Below are positions 27,391 to 35,842 of a stretch of 64,000 nucleotides of DNA, in pieces; position 1 is the first letter of the stretch, and every line of letters starts with the position of its first letter. Under the pieces are notes generated by a model. That model saw nothing but the letters and a program-made list of their open reading frames with translations, was not told where the DNA came from and searched no databases. The position numbers and the translations under genes are program-made. Source of the stretch: JAGWRI01 sp035700805 (lineage in GTDB: Bacteria > Gemmatimonadota > Gemmatimonadetes > Gemmatimonadales > Gemmatimonadaceae); the NCBI GenBank assembly GCA_035700805.1, contig DASSOG010000003.1, forward strand, positions 1 through 64,000, written 5' to 3'.

Positions 27391-28187
27391 GCGGCTCCCA
27401 CCACCAGCCAGGCCACCAGTGCGCCCGTGACCGTGCAGGCGACGTTGACGCCGTCGTTCGTGAGCCATGGGAGGCCGCCGCGGATCCTGGTCTGCGCGCC
27501 GCAGCCGTGCACCACGCGCTCCGTGGGCGCGTTGCAGGTGTCGCACCAGCGGCGCTGCTGCAGCGTGGCGCCCAGGATCGAATCCATCAGCATACCCGCA
27601 ACTCCGCCCGCCACCGCCGCCACGGCCACCCGCTCCGGCCATCCCAGCAGCAGCGCGCAGAGTTCCACGAACGCCGCGCCGATCACGCCGCCCAGGAGCC
27701 CGAGCGCGCTCACGCCCCCGGAGGTGCCCGCCGGCACGCGTCGAAGGGTGGCAATGGAAACGGGCGCGCGCGGTGACAGGATGCCGATCTCCGTGGCCCA
27801 GGTGTCGCCGGCCGCGGCGGCCAGGGCGCCCGCGCCCACGGCCTGCCAGGTGGCGGGGACGCGCGGAAATGCCACCATCGCCAGCGCGGCAAGCGCGAAC
27901 AGTCCGCCGTTGGCCAGCACCTGCACCGCGTCGCGTTCGTTGCCCTTGGCGGCAAGGGCCCGCGCCTGCTCGGCGCGCGCACCACGGGCCACGCCCGACA
28001 GCAGCGACGACGCCACGAAGAACGCGATGAGCAACGCTCCCCAGTCCCAGCCGGCCGCCACGGCGGCGGTGCCGACTACGACGGCCGCCACCGCCCCGGA
28101 CGCGCTGAGCGCACGGGCGCGGCGGGCCAGGAGGGCGATGAGCGTCGCGAGGGCGAGTCCTGCGAGCGGGCGAATGAGGTTCGACAT
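27387..28187 (-). CDS. DUF92 (VTE6/TMEM19-like) integral membrane protein
   Basis: A 266-residue polytopic protein with the DUF92 hallmarks GDTWATEIG and PAGTSGGVSALGLLGGVIGAAF. A plant member, VTE6, phosphorylates phytyl phosphate in tocopherol synthesis, so a prenyl-alcohol phosphate kinase role is conceivable. An unusual C-terminal insertion carries two CxxC-like cysteines (WCDTCNAPTERVVHGCG). First gene of the six-gene operon; its stop overlaps the flavoprotein ATG. Start uncertain, no clear ribosome site; an in-frame upstream start at 28232 exists. Confidence 0.82.
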   Translation of the reverse strand: MSNLIRPLAGLALATLIALLARRARALSASGAVAAVVVGTAAVAAGWDWGALLIAFFVASSLLSGVARGARAEQARALAAKGNERDAVQVLANGGLFALAALAMVAFPRVPATWQAVGAGALAAAAGDTWATEIGILSPRAPVSIATLRRVPAGTSGGVSALGLLGGVIGAAFVELCALLLGWPERVAVAAVAGGVAGMLMDSILGATLQQRRWCDTCNAPTERVVHGCGAQTRIRGGLPWLTNDGVNVACTVTGALVAWLVVGAA

Positions 28188-28316
28188 GCGGGGGGCAGTG
28201 GCCTGATGCGTGGAATATCGCAGGTGCCGCAATCTGGACCGCGCGCGAGCACACCGGCAAGCGCGTAGATTACCCTCGCCTCAGCCCAAGTCGCCCGCGT
28301 GCCCCAACCCTCCCGC

Positions 28317-28934
28317 ATGTTCTCCACCGTCCACGCCCTGCTCCCGCTCAGCCTGCTCGAGGCGGTGCGGGATGCGGATACCCCCGGCGACCTCGACGCG
28401 GAATTCGTGGATGAGCTGCGCAAGAAGCGCCTGGGGTTGAGCGATACGGTGTATACGCAGATCCGGCGTCATACTGAAGCGGTAAAGCGCCACCAGCGCA
28501 TCTCCTACGAAGAGGCCACGGCGCTGGCGGCGCTCATCGGGCGACGCCCCGACGCCGAGGCGGTGTTCCGGGCCGCGGGCCGGTACCTGGCCCGCGCGTC
28601 GTACACCACGCTCTCGCCCGTCACGCGCCGGTTGCTGCGGGTGCTGCCGTCCATGGTCAGCCGCCCGTGGGCGCTGCGGCGGGCGCGCAAGCTGGCCAAC
28701 CGCCACCTGAATGGCGCAGTGCGGCGCGTGGGTGGATACGTCCTCATGGAAGTGCCCCGCTCGGTGACGCGGGGCTCCGCGCCCGGCAGTGTGGGGTGCA
28801 CGTTCTACGAATCGGCGCTGCGCGACCTGCTGCGGCTGCTGATTGGCAGCATTGGGCCGGTGGATCACATACGATGCGACAGCCGCGGCGACGGCACCTG
28901 TGAGTGGCGCGCCGACTGGCGGTCTGTTGCGTGA
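28317..28934 (+). CDS. protein with a C-terminal V4R-like domain
   Basis: A 205-residue soluble protein. The C-terminal 50 residues (CTFYESALRDLLRLL, then RCDSRGDGTCEWRADW) match the end of V4R/4-vinyl-reductase-like small-molecule-binding domains, which finish C-x-x-x-G-D-x-x-C-x-[FW]. The N-terminal half is basic and helical, without recognised motif. Divergent from the six-gene operon and 13 bp before the M24 peptidase. GTG 28299 is an alternative start. Domain call is tentative. Confidence 0.6.
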   Translation: MFSTVHALLPLSLLEAVRDADTPGDLDAEFVDELRKKRLGLSDTVYTQIRRHTEAVKRHQRISYEEATALAALIGRRPDAEAVFRAAGRYLARASYTTLSPVTRRLLRVLPSMVSRPWALRRARKLANRHLNGAVRRVGGYVLMEVPRSVTRGSAPGSVGCTFYESALRDLLRLLIGSIGPVDHIRCDSRGDGTCEWRADWRSVA

Positions 28935-28947
28935 TGGAGGAATTCGC

Positions 28948-30129
28948 ATGTTGACGGAACAGAACCTGGCGGCGTTGCAGCAGGCCATCGCGGACGCGGA
29001 CCTGGATGGCTGGCTGCTGTTCGACTTCCATGCCACGAACCCCGTGGCCGGGGGCATGCTGCAGTTGCAGGGCATGGTGACTCGGCGCGTGTTTGCGTGG
29101 ATCCCGCGCGCGGGCGTGCCGGTGGCCATCACGCACGCCATCGAGCAGGGGCCGTGGGCCAGGTGGCCCGCCGCCTGGCGGCGCGAGGTGTATGCCTCGT
29201 GGCCCTCGCTCAATGAGCACCTGACGGCGCTGGTCAAGGGCAAGCGCGTGGCCATGGAGTATTCGCCGCGCGACGACGTGCCGTACCTGGACCGCATCCC
29301 GGCCGGCGTGCTGGAGCTGGTGCGCGCCGCTGGCGCCGAGGTGGTGACGTCGGCGCCGCTGGTCTCGCGGTTCTATGCCGCGTGGAACGCTGACCATATT
29401 GCGTCGCACGAGCGCGCCGCCGCGCACCTGGCGCGCATCGCGCGCGAGGGGATGACGCTGGCGGGCAAGCGCGCCCGCACCGCCAGGCCCATGACGGAGT
29501 ACGAGCTGGTGCAGTGGATCCTGCAGCAGTTCAGCGCGGCGGGGCTGGAAACCGACCACAATCCCGACGCGGCCGTGGGCGCGAACGCCGCGAACCCGCA
29601 CTACGTCCCGTCTCCCACCGATTCCAGTCCCATCCGCGAGGGCGACCTGCTGCTGGTGGACCTCTGGGCGCGGGAGGCCAACGGGGGCGTCTGGGCCGAC
29701 CAGACCTGGATGGCCTCGCTGGGCGAGCCATCGGCGCGCGCGCGAAAGGTGTGGGAGGCCGTGCGGGATGCGCGCGATGCCGCGCTGGCCCTGATCAAGG
29801 AGCGTCGGGCCGCCGGCCAGCGGCTGCTGGGTGGCGAGGTGGATGACGCCGCGCGCCGCGTGATCACGGAGCGCGGCTTCGGGCCCTACTTCACGCATCG
29901 CACCGGGCACTCCATGGACCCGCGCGACCTGCACGGCTCCGGGCCGCATATCGATAACCTGGAATCCCGCGATGGCCGCGAGCTGGTGGATGGCGTGGCA
30001 TTCTCCATTGAGCCGGGCGTGTACCTGCCGGGCGAGCTGGGCGTGCGCAGCGAGGTGAACGTGTACCTGCCGCCCGGCGGCGCCGTGGTGACCCCGCCGG
30101 AGATCCAGCGGGATATATGGATCGTCTGA
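28948..30129 (+). CDS. M24-family metallopeptidase (Xaa-Pro aminopeptidase-like)
   Basis: A 393-residue creatinase-fold protein with all five metal ligands of the pita-bread domain: Asp238 (LVDLWA), Asp251 (WADQTW), His321 (RTGHSM), Glu355 (SIEPGVY) and Glu369 (RSEVNVY). The N-terminal creatinase domain (LDGWLLFDFHATNP) is complete. It would trim peptides with proline at position two in the cytoplasm. GGAGG 7 nt before the ATG fixes the start. Confidence 0.93.
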   Translation: MLTEQNLAALQQAIADADLDGWLLFDFHATNPVAGGMLQLQGMVTRRVFAWIPRAGVPVAITHAIEQGPWARWPAAWRREVYASWPSLNEHLTALVKGKRVAMEYSPRDDVPYLDRIPAGVLELVRAAGAEVVTSAPLVSRFYAAWNADHIASHERAAAHLARIAREGMTLAGKRARTARPMTEYELVQWILQQFSAAGLETDHNPDAAVGANAANPHYVPSPTDSSPIREGDLLLVDLWAREANGGVWADQTWMASLGEPSARARKVWEAVRDARDAALALIKERRAAGQRLLGGEVDDAARRVITERGFGPYFTHRTGHSMDPRDLHGSGPHIDNLESRDGRELVDGVAFSIEPGVYLPGELGVRSEVNVYLPPGGAVVTPPEIQRDIWIV

Positions 30130-30146
30130 TGGGAGACCGCTGACGG

Positions 30147-31001
30147 ATGGCGCTGCGCGCAGGGGCCGTGGGGATGGCGGGATGGCTGCCGTCCCTGGCC
30201 CTCGTGGCAGCGGCGTGCGGCGCCCCCGCGCCGGGCGCGGCGGATTCCGCCGCGGGCGCCCATGACGGGCGCCGCAACCTGGCCATGCGCGCCCGCCAGC
30301 CCCTGGGCGGCATCGCCGCGGCCATGGAGCCCACGGGCGACTACCACGTGGTGGACGTGGCCAACCCCGGCGCGATTGCCGGCCGCATTCGCCTGGCCAA
30401 CCACCCGCCGCGCCGCGACGTGACCCTCACCGGCGACGACGTCTCGGCGTGCGGCAGGGTATTGCGTGACGGGTCGGTGCAGGGGTACGGGAACGACCTG
30501 GAGGGCGTGCTCGTCTGGGTGAGCGGCGTGGACTCGGGCCAGGCCCTGCCGCGCCTGCGACGCGCGGCGCTGCAGATCCACCGGTGTGTGTTCGTGCCGC
30601 GCGTGCTGGCGGTGGCGCAGGGCACCACCATCAACCTGCAGAGCCGGGATGACGCGGTGCACCGCACGCGCTTCTACAGCGAGTCCACGGATTCGCTGCT
30701 CAGCCGCATGCTCACCGTGGACCGCTGGGCCGTGGTGCCCAGCGCCGCGATCGCCGCCGACCCGGGGTTCGTGCACGTGAGCCTGTCGCAGCAGCCGTTT
30801 GCGCGCGGCTACGTGGCCGTATTCCAGCATCCGTATTTTGACGTGACCGACCGCTACGGCCGCTACCGCATTGCCGGGCTGCCCGCCGGCACCTACCACC
30901 TGCGCGTCTGGCATGAGCGTGGCGGCGTGCCGCTGGATCGCGTGGTCAAGGTCTCGGCGGGGCTCCAGGCCACGTTTGATACCACGCTCGTGCTGCACTG
31001 A
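30147..31001 (+). CDS. secreted lipoprotein-like protein with cupredoxin-like and carboxypeptidase-regulatory-like parts
   Basis: A 284-residue protein with an N-terminal signal ending at AAACGAP (possible lipobox Cys). The region AGRIRLANHPPRRDV opens a beta-sandwich; FVPRVLAVAQGTTINLQSRDDAVHRTRFYS resembles methylamine-utilisation (plastocyanin-like) proteins, with a His after the N-x-D strand. YGRYRIAGLPAGTYHLRVWHE is a classic carboxypeptidase regulatory-like strand pair. Metal binding is not certain. Follows the M24 peptidase by 17 bp. Confidence 0.68.
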   Translation: MALRAGAVGMAGWLPSLALVAAACGAPAPGAADSAAGAHDGRRNLAMRARQPLGGIAAAMEPTGDYHVVDVANPGAIAGRIRLANHPPRRDVTLTGDDVSACGRVLRDGSVQGYGNDLEGVLVWVSGVDSGQALPRLRRAALQIHRCVFVPRVLAVAQGTTINLQSRDDAVHRTRFYSESTDSLLSRMLTVDRWAVVPSAAIAADPGFVHVSLSQQPFARGYVAVFQHPYFDVTDRYGRYRIAGLPAGTYHLRVWHERGGVPLDRVVKVSAGLQATFDTTLVLH

Positions 31002-31055
31002 GCCGCGGCGGCCTGGCCGGCGGCCGCGAAGCGGCGACCCACCGCCTGACGGCGG

Positions 31056-32840
31056 CTACTCCGGGGTGGCGAACTGCGTGTGGTAGAGCCGCGCGAACAG
31101 CCCACCCTGCGCCAGCAGTTCGTCGTGCCCGCCTGACTCCACCACGACGCCCTTTTCCAGCGCCACCACCCGGTTGGCGCGACGCACCGTGGCCAGCCGG
31201 TGCGCGATGATCAGCGTGGAGCGGTTGCGCAGCAGGTCCTCCATGGCTTGCTCCACCAGCCGCTCGCTCTCCGCGTCCAGGCTGGAGGTGGCTTCGTCCA
31301 GCACGACGACGGCCGGATTCTTGAGGAACACGCGCGCAATGGCGATGCGCTGGCGCTGCCCGCCGGAGAGCTTGGTGCCGCGCTCGCCCACCAGCGTGTC
31401 CAGCCCCTGCGGCAGTCGCTCGATGAACTCCATGGCGTGCGCCGCGCGCGCCGCCGCGCGCACTTCGTCGTCAGTGGCCCCGTCGGGATACCCCTGCGGC
31501 CGCGCATACGCAATGTTCTCGCGCACCGTCCCGCTGAACAGCGCGGGCTCCTGCGGCACCATGCCGATGGCGCCGCGCAGGTCGGTGAAGCTCAGTTCGC
31601 GCACGTCGATGCCGTCCAGCGTGATTGCGCCCGCGGTCACGTCCCAGAAGCGCGGCAGCAGCGAGGCCACCGTGGTCTTGCCCGCTCCCGAGGGCCCCAC
31701 CAGCGCCACCACCTCGCCCGGGGCGATTTCCAGCGACACGTCCCGCAGCACCAGCGGCAGGTCGTCGCCATAGCGGAACGACACGCGGTCCAGCTTGACC
31801 GCGCCACGCACGGGCCGGGGCAGCGGCGTCGGGTGGGCGGGCTCCGCCACGGTCGGCGTGGTAGCCAGGATCTCGAATACCCGCTGGGCCGCGCCCACCG
31901 CTTCCTGGTAGCTGCCAAAGAGCGACGCCAGCGTGCCCACCGCCGCCGCGATGAAGATGGCGTAGAGCAGGAACGACACCAGCGAGCCCGGCGAGAGCTG
32001 GCCGGCCAGCACCATGCGGCCACCCTCCCACAGCACGGCCGTCACCCCCGCGAACGCCAGGAATCCCACCACGCCAAAGAGCATGGCCCGCAGCCACGCC
32101 CGCCGGAGCGCGGCCTGCACCACCGCGTCCATGGTGGTCGAGTAGCGGCTGGCCTCCACGTGCTCGCGGTTGAAGCTGTGGACGGTGCGGATCTGGCCAA
32201 AGTCCTCCTGCGCCATCCCCATGGCGTGCGCAATGCGGTCCTGCACGCCGGTGCTGGCCTTGCGCAGCCGCCGGGCGAACACCACCGCCGCGCCCACGAT
32301 CACGGGCACCACGGCCAGCGTGGTCAGCAGGAGCTGCAGGTGCGTGAACGTGAGCAACGCCACGCCGCCCACCAGGAAGAGCACCTGCCGCGCCATCTCG
32401 GCGAGCTGGTTGTTGAGCACCGACTGCAGCACCGCCAGGTCCGCCGACAGCCGGCTGGACAGGTCGCCGCTGCGCCGATCGGAAAAGTAGCCCGCCGAGA
32501 GGTTCATCAGGTGCGCAAACACGCGGCTCCGCACCTGCGCGGTCACCCGCTCGGCGGTGGCCGAGAGCAGGTACACCTGCACGAAGTTCAGCACCCCCTG
32601 CAGCGCGAACAGCCCCACCAGGATGAGCGCGATGCGGTTCAGCAGCGAACTGTCATGATTCTGGAACGCGGCGTCCAGCAGGACCTTCACCACGGCCGGG
32701 AAGGCCAGTCCCACCGCCGCGGAACCCACCAGGCACACGCCCGCCACGGCGAGCACGCCACGGTGCGGGCGGAGCCACGGCGCCAGGCGCATCAGCGCCC
32801 GAGGTGACTTCAGGCGGCGGGAGCCTGCCGACCGGCTCAC
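31056..32840 (-). CDS. ABC exporter, fused membrane and ATPase domains
   Basis: A 594-residue half-transporter of the MsbA/BmrA class: six transmembrane helices, then the ATPase with Walker A GPSGAGKTT, signature LSGGQRQRIAIARV, Walker B VVVLDEATSSLD and H-loop IIAHRL. Homodimers export lipids or drugs. The GTG at 32840 gives a GTGA overlap with ctaB and the family's usual length. As the last gene of an envelope operon that includes lptFG and mlaED, lipid export is a reasonable guess. Confidence 0.93.
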   Translation of the reverse strand: MSRSAGSRRLKSPRALMRLAPWLRPHRGVLAVAGVCLVGSAAVGLAFPAVVKVLLDAAFQNHDSSLLNRIALILVGLFALQGVLNFVQVYLLSATAERVTAQVRSRVFAHLMNLSAGYFSDRRSGDLSSRLSADLAVLQSVLNNQLAEMARQVLFLVGGVALLTFTHLQLLLTTLAVVPVIVGAAVVFARRLRKASTGVQDRIAHAMGMAQEDFGQIRTVHSFNREHVEASRYSTTMDAVVQAALRRAWLRAMLFGVVGFLAFAGVTAVLWEGGRMVLAGQLSPGSLVSFLLYAIFIAAAVGTLASLFGSYQEAVGAAQRVFEILATTPTVAEPAHPTPLPRPVRGAVKLDRVSFRYGDDLPLVLRDVSLEIAPGEVVALVGPSGAGKTTVASLLPRFWDVTAGAITLDGIDVRELSFTDLRGAIGMVPQEPALFSGTVRENIAYARPQGYPDGATDDEVRAAARAAHAMEFIERLPQGLDTLVGERGTKLSGGQRQRIAIARVFLKNPAVVVLDEATSSLDAESERLVEQAMEDLLRNRSTLIIAHRLATVRRANRVVALEKGVVVESGGHDELLAQGGLFARLYHTQFATPE

Positions 32841-33730
32841 CGGAACATGCCGCGGTCCAGCGCCATTGCCACGAACAGCAGCGCCAGGTAGAGGAGGGAG
32901 TACTTGTACACGCTCCACGCGGGCTTGGAGAACTGCGCCGCCCGCATCACGCGGATCACGCCCAGCAGCAGCCAGCCATCCAGCAGCACCGCGGCCACGA
33001 AGTAGGCCAGCCCCAGCGCGCCGAACGCCACCGGCAGCAGCGTGAGCGCGATGAGGATGAGCGTGTACCAGAGCATCTGCCGCTTGGTCTCACGGACGCC
33101 CCATACCAGCGGGGCCATGGGCACGCCGGCGCGCCCGTAGTCATACTGCTTGTTGAGCGCCAGCGCCCAGAAGTGCGGCGGGGTCCAGTAGAAGATGATC
33201 AGGAACAGGTACACGGCCATGAGGTCCAGGCCGCCGGTGACCGCGGCCCATCCCACCAGCGGCGGGATGGCGCCGGCCGCGCCGCCAATCACGATGTTCT
33301 GCGGCGTGCTGCGCTTGAGCCATCGCGTATAGAGCAGGATGTAGGCGTAGAACCCCAGCAGCGCCAGCGCCGCCGTGAGCACGTTGGCCAGGCGCGCCAG
33401 CAGGAACGTGGCGGCCGTGGACAGGATCAGCCCGAACACCAGCACCTCGCGCGGGCTCATGCGCCCGCTCGGGATGGGGCGCAGCCGGGTGCGCGCCATG
33501 CGGTGATCGATATCGCTGTCCAGGTACATGTTGATGGCGTTGGCGCCGCCCGCCATCAGGTAGCCGCCCACCAGCAGCACCAGCACCAGCCAGAGACTCG
33601 GGTGGCCCGCCACGTACATGGGCGCCACCGTGGTCACCAGCAGCAGCGAGATGATGCGCGGCTTGGTGAGCATCACCAGGTCGCGCAGCAGGGAGCGGGG
33701 GCGGGTGTCCGCGGCCGCGGCGTCGCTCAT
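32837..33730 (-). CDS. ctaB: protoheme IX farnesyltransferase (heme O synthase)
   Basis: A 297-residue UbiA-superfamily membrane prenyltransferase. The first Asp-rich motif NMYLDSDIDHRMARTRLRPI and the CyoE/CtaB-specific RPIPSGRMSP are present, and the second acidic region is YTRWLKRSTPQNIVIGGAAGA. It farnesylates heme B to heme O for cytochrome oxidases. Overlaps ctaA upstream (ATGA) and the ABC exporter downstream (GTGA). Confidence 0.96.
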   Translation of the reverse strand: MSDAAAADTRPRSLLRDLVMLTKPRIISLLLVTTVAPMYVAGHPSLWLVLVLLVGGYLMAGGANAINMYLDSDIDHRMARTRLRPIPSGRMSPREVLVFGLILSTAATFLLARLANVLTAALALLGFYAYILLYTRWLKRSTPQNIVIGGAAGAIPPLVGWAAVTGGLDLMAVYLFLIIFYWTPPHFWALALNKQYDYGRAGVPMAPLVWGVRETKRQMLWYTLILIALTLLPVAFGALGLAYFVAAVLLDGWLLLGVIRVMRAAQFSKPAWSVYKYSLLYLALLFVAMALDRGMFR

Positions 33731-34746
33731 CGCTCCACCTCCACCAGTTGGCGCATGGCTGAATCCGTGCGAGGGAAAGGGGGCGGATTCGTGGCCAGCC
33801 GTCCCCGGCCCAGCGGCCCCAGCCCGCCGGCAATCCGCGCCAGGTACGCCAGCGTGAACGTGGCCAGCCAGATGGCCACTCCCGTGGCTTCGTGCAGCGA
33901 GCGCAGTTCCGGGGGCAGGCTCAGCAGCACCATGCCGGCGGCAATGGCAATCTGCGCCAGCACCAGCACCAGCGCCGTGTTGAGCGCCAGCCGCACCGGG
34001 CGCGGCGCGGTGCGGCGGCCGCGGCCCAGCGCCATGCCGATCACGTGCAGGGCCAGCAGTACCGCGAGGGTGCGATGCGTGAGCTGGATGTGCACCGCGC
34101 TGGCCGGCGCGTCGGGGTTGGCGCCGCAGAAGGGGAAGGTGGTGCAGGCCACCGAGCCGAACGGTGCATTGGCGGTGAGCCCGCCCATGGCCACCGTCAG
34201 GAACGCGAGCGCGGCGGCCCCATACGTACCGCGCACGAAGCCGCGGGACGCGGGCGCGTGGTCCTCATCCGCGCCGCGCATGGCCATGACGCTCGCGCCT
34301 CCCATGGCGCCGGTGCGCACGGTGGCGGCGGCCAGGATGCCCAGCAGCGCCATGGCCAGCGTCCAGTGCGCCACCACGGTCCAGGGCGCGTTGCCCAGCT
34401 TCACGGTCACGCCCCCCAGCAGCGCCACGGCAATCACGGTCAGCACCGCGGCCGAAGCCGCGCGCAGCACGCCTCCGCGTCCGCTCACGCCGGGCTCCCG
34501 GCGATGCCGCCACGCGCCCAGCCAGAGCAGCACGAGCGCCAGCGTGACCAGCGACGCGAGGTAGCGATGCATGACCTCGATCACCAGGTCGGGGCGCGAA
34601 AAGGGCGGAAACCAGTAGCCGTAGCACTTGGGCCAGGTGGTGCCGCATCCCAGTCCCGAGCCGGTGATGCGCACCACCGCCCCGAACGCCAGGTGCAGCG
34701 CGGCCACCCCCAGGGCCAGGTACGCCAGCCGGCGCAGCGTGTTCAT
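33727..34746 (-). CDS. ctaA: heme A synthase
   Basis: A 339-residue COX15/CtaA protein with eight predicted helices. The N-terminal motif FGAVVRITGSGLGCGTTWPKCYG is diagnostic, and the heme-ligand histidines lie in VMHRYLAS, AHWTLAMA, THRTLAVL and LHEATGVA. It oxidises the heme O made by CtaB to heme A. Start ATG at 34746 overlaps the small COX2-like gene's stop. Confidence 0.95.
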   Translation of the reverse strand: MNTLRRLAYLALGVAALHLAFGAVVRITGSGLGCGTTWPKCYGYWFPPFSRPDLVIEVMHRYLASLVTLALVLLWLGAWRHRREPGVSGRGGVLRAASAAVLTVIAVALLGGVTVKLGNAPWTVVAHWTLAMALLGILAAATVRTGAMGGASVMAMRGADEDHAPASRGFVRGTYGAAALAFLTVAMGGLTANAPFGSVACTTFPFCGANPDAPASAVHIQLTHRTLAVLLALHVIGMALGRGRRTAPRPVRLALNTALVLVLAQIAIAAGMVLLSLPPELRSLHEATGVAIWLATFTLAYLARIAGGLGPLGRGRLATNPPPFPRTDSAMRQLVEVER

Positions 34747-34955
34747 GGGTGGATGGCCCGCCACGTATACGCAAAGACGATTACGAGCACCACGGCCGGG
34801 AGCAGCACCCACGCCACCTCCAGGCCCGTGCGGGGCCGAGGCACGCGGTCGTTCTCCGGGTCCGGCGCGTACGGCCGGACGCTGGAGCGGATGATGGCCA
34901 CCTGGGCCACCACGCAGGCGGCCGCGGCCATCCAGAAGAGCACGTCACGCCACAT
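34743..34955 (-). CDS. small two-helix membrane protein, COX2-helix-like
   Basis: A 70-residue protein with two hydrophobic helices (LFWMAAAACVVAQVAII and WVLLPAVVLVIVFAYTW) around a polar loop. The second helix, EVAWVLLPAVVLVIVF, resembles the E-x-x-W-T-x-x-P helix of cytochrome oxidase subunit II, but there is no CuA domain. It overlaps mlaD (TGATG) upstream and ctaA (ATGA) downstream. A role in oxidase or heme A assembly is suggested by position only. Confidence 0.7.
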   Translation of the reverse strand: MWRDVLFWMAAAACVVAQVAIIRSSVRPYAPDPENDRVPRPRTGLEVAWVLLPAVVLVIVFAYTWRAIHP

Positions 34956-35842
34956 CAGAATATATGAACGCTGATGTAGCGGCCCGGGTGTGCCTTGATG
35001 TCGGCCATCAGCGAATCCGCCGTGGCCAGCGTGTTGCGCAGGTTCCGGTACAGCGTGCTGTCGCTCAGCAGCAGCCCCAGCGTGCTGTTGGGATCATTGG
35101 CGCGCGCCATCAACTGGTTGAGCTGGGTCGTGGCGCTGTCAAAGCGCGCCGCGGCGGTGGCGGCGCGTGACGTCGCGGCCTGCAGGTTGCTCACCGTGGC
35201 CGCCACCTGCGCCGTGTCCACCGCGTCCGCCACCCGACGATACGCGGCCAGCGTCGCGGCCAGGTTCCGGTTCTGCTCCGCCGCGATGGCCTGCAACTGC
35301 CTGGTCAGCGCGGCCGTGGAGCTGATGGCCAGGCGCAGGTCGCGCAGCCCGCCGGCGTCCACTACCTGCTGCTGCATGGCCAGGATGATGTGATTCACCG
35401 CGGTGCTCACCGAGTCGGCCTTGCTCAGGATCTCCGCGACGCCCGCCTCGGGCGGCCCGGCAGGGATCGTGTCCCCCGGCGCGAACGCCTCGGTGAGGCT
35501 GCCGCTCAGCTTGGGCGTGAGCGCGACGGCCACGTCGCCAAAGAAGCCCACCGCGCGCACGGTCGAGGTGGCCGTCCTGGGCACCTTGGTGGCCTTGTTG
35601 ATCCGCAGCGTCACGTCCAGGAACCCGCCCGGATTCAAGGTCACCTGGTCCACGTGCCCGACGTTCACTCCCGCCAGCAGCACCGGCTGACCCTGCTTGA
35701 GGTTCTGGCCCCAGCTGAAGCGCGTGTACAGCGGGTAGCCGGAAGTCAGTCCGCCGCGGGCGAGCCAGAGCACGCCCGCCAGCAGCACGACCACGGCAAC
35801 CGTGATGACGATGCCCACCGAGACTTCGTCGCGACGTTTCAT
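34955..35842 (-). CDS. mlaD: MlaD/MCE-domain phospholipid transport protein
   Basis: A 295-residue protein: one N-terminal anchor helix (VGIVITVAVVVLLAGVLWLA), then an MCE domain (YPLYTRFSWGQNLKQGQPVLLAGVNVGHVDQV), followed by a long, heptad-rich helical tail. MCE proteins form hexameric rings that shuttle phospholipid across the periplasm. Overlaps the permease gene mlaE upstream (ATGA). No MlaF-type ATPase gene is between or beside them. Confidence 0.9.
   Translation of the reverse strand: MKRRDEVSVGIVITVAVVVLLAGVLWLARGGLTSGYPLYTRFSWGQNLKQGQPVLLAGVNVGHVDQVTLNPGGFLDVTLRINKATKVPRTATSTVRAVGFFGDVAVALTPKLSGSLTEAFAPGDTIPAGPPEAGVAEILSKADSVSTAVNHIILAMQQQVVDAGGLRDLRLAISSTAALTRQLQAIAAEQNRNLAATLAAYRRVADAVDTAQVAATVSNLQAATSRAATAAARFDSATTQLNQLMARANDPNSTLGLLLSDSTLYRNLRNTLATADSLMADIKAHPGRYISVHIF

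Noticed and set aside
31200..32807. Long open frame antisense to the ABC exporter
   Set aside because: Same reason: His/Arg-rich shadow of a gene whose Walker motifs are intact on the minus strand.
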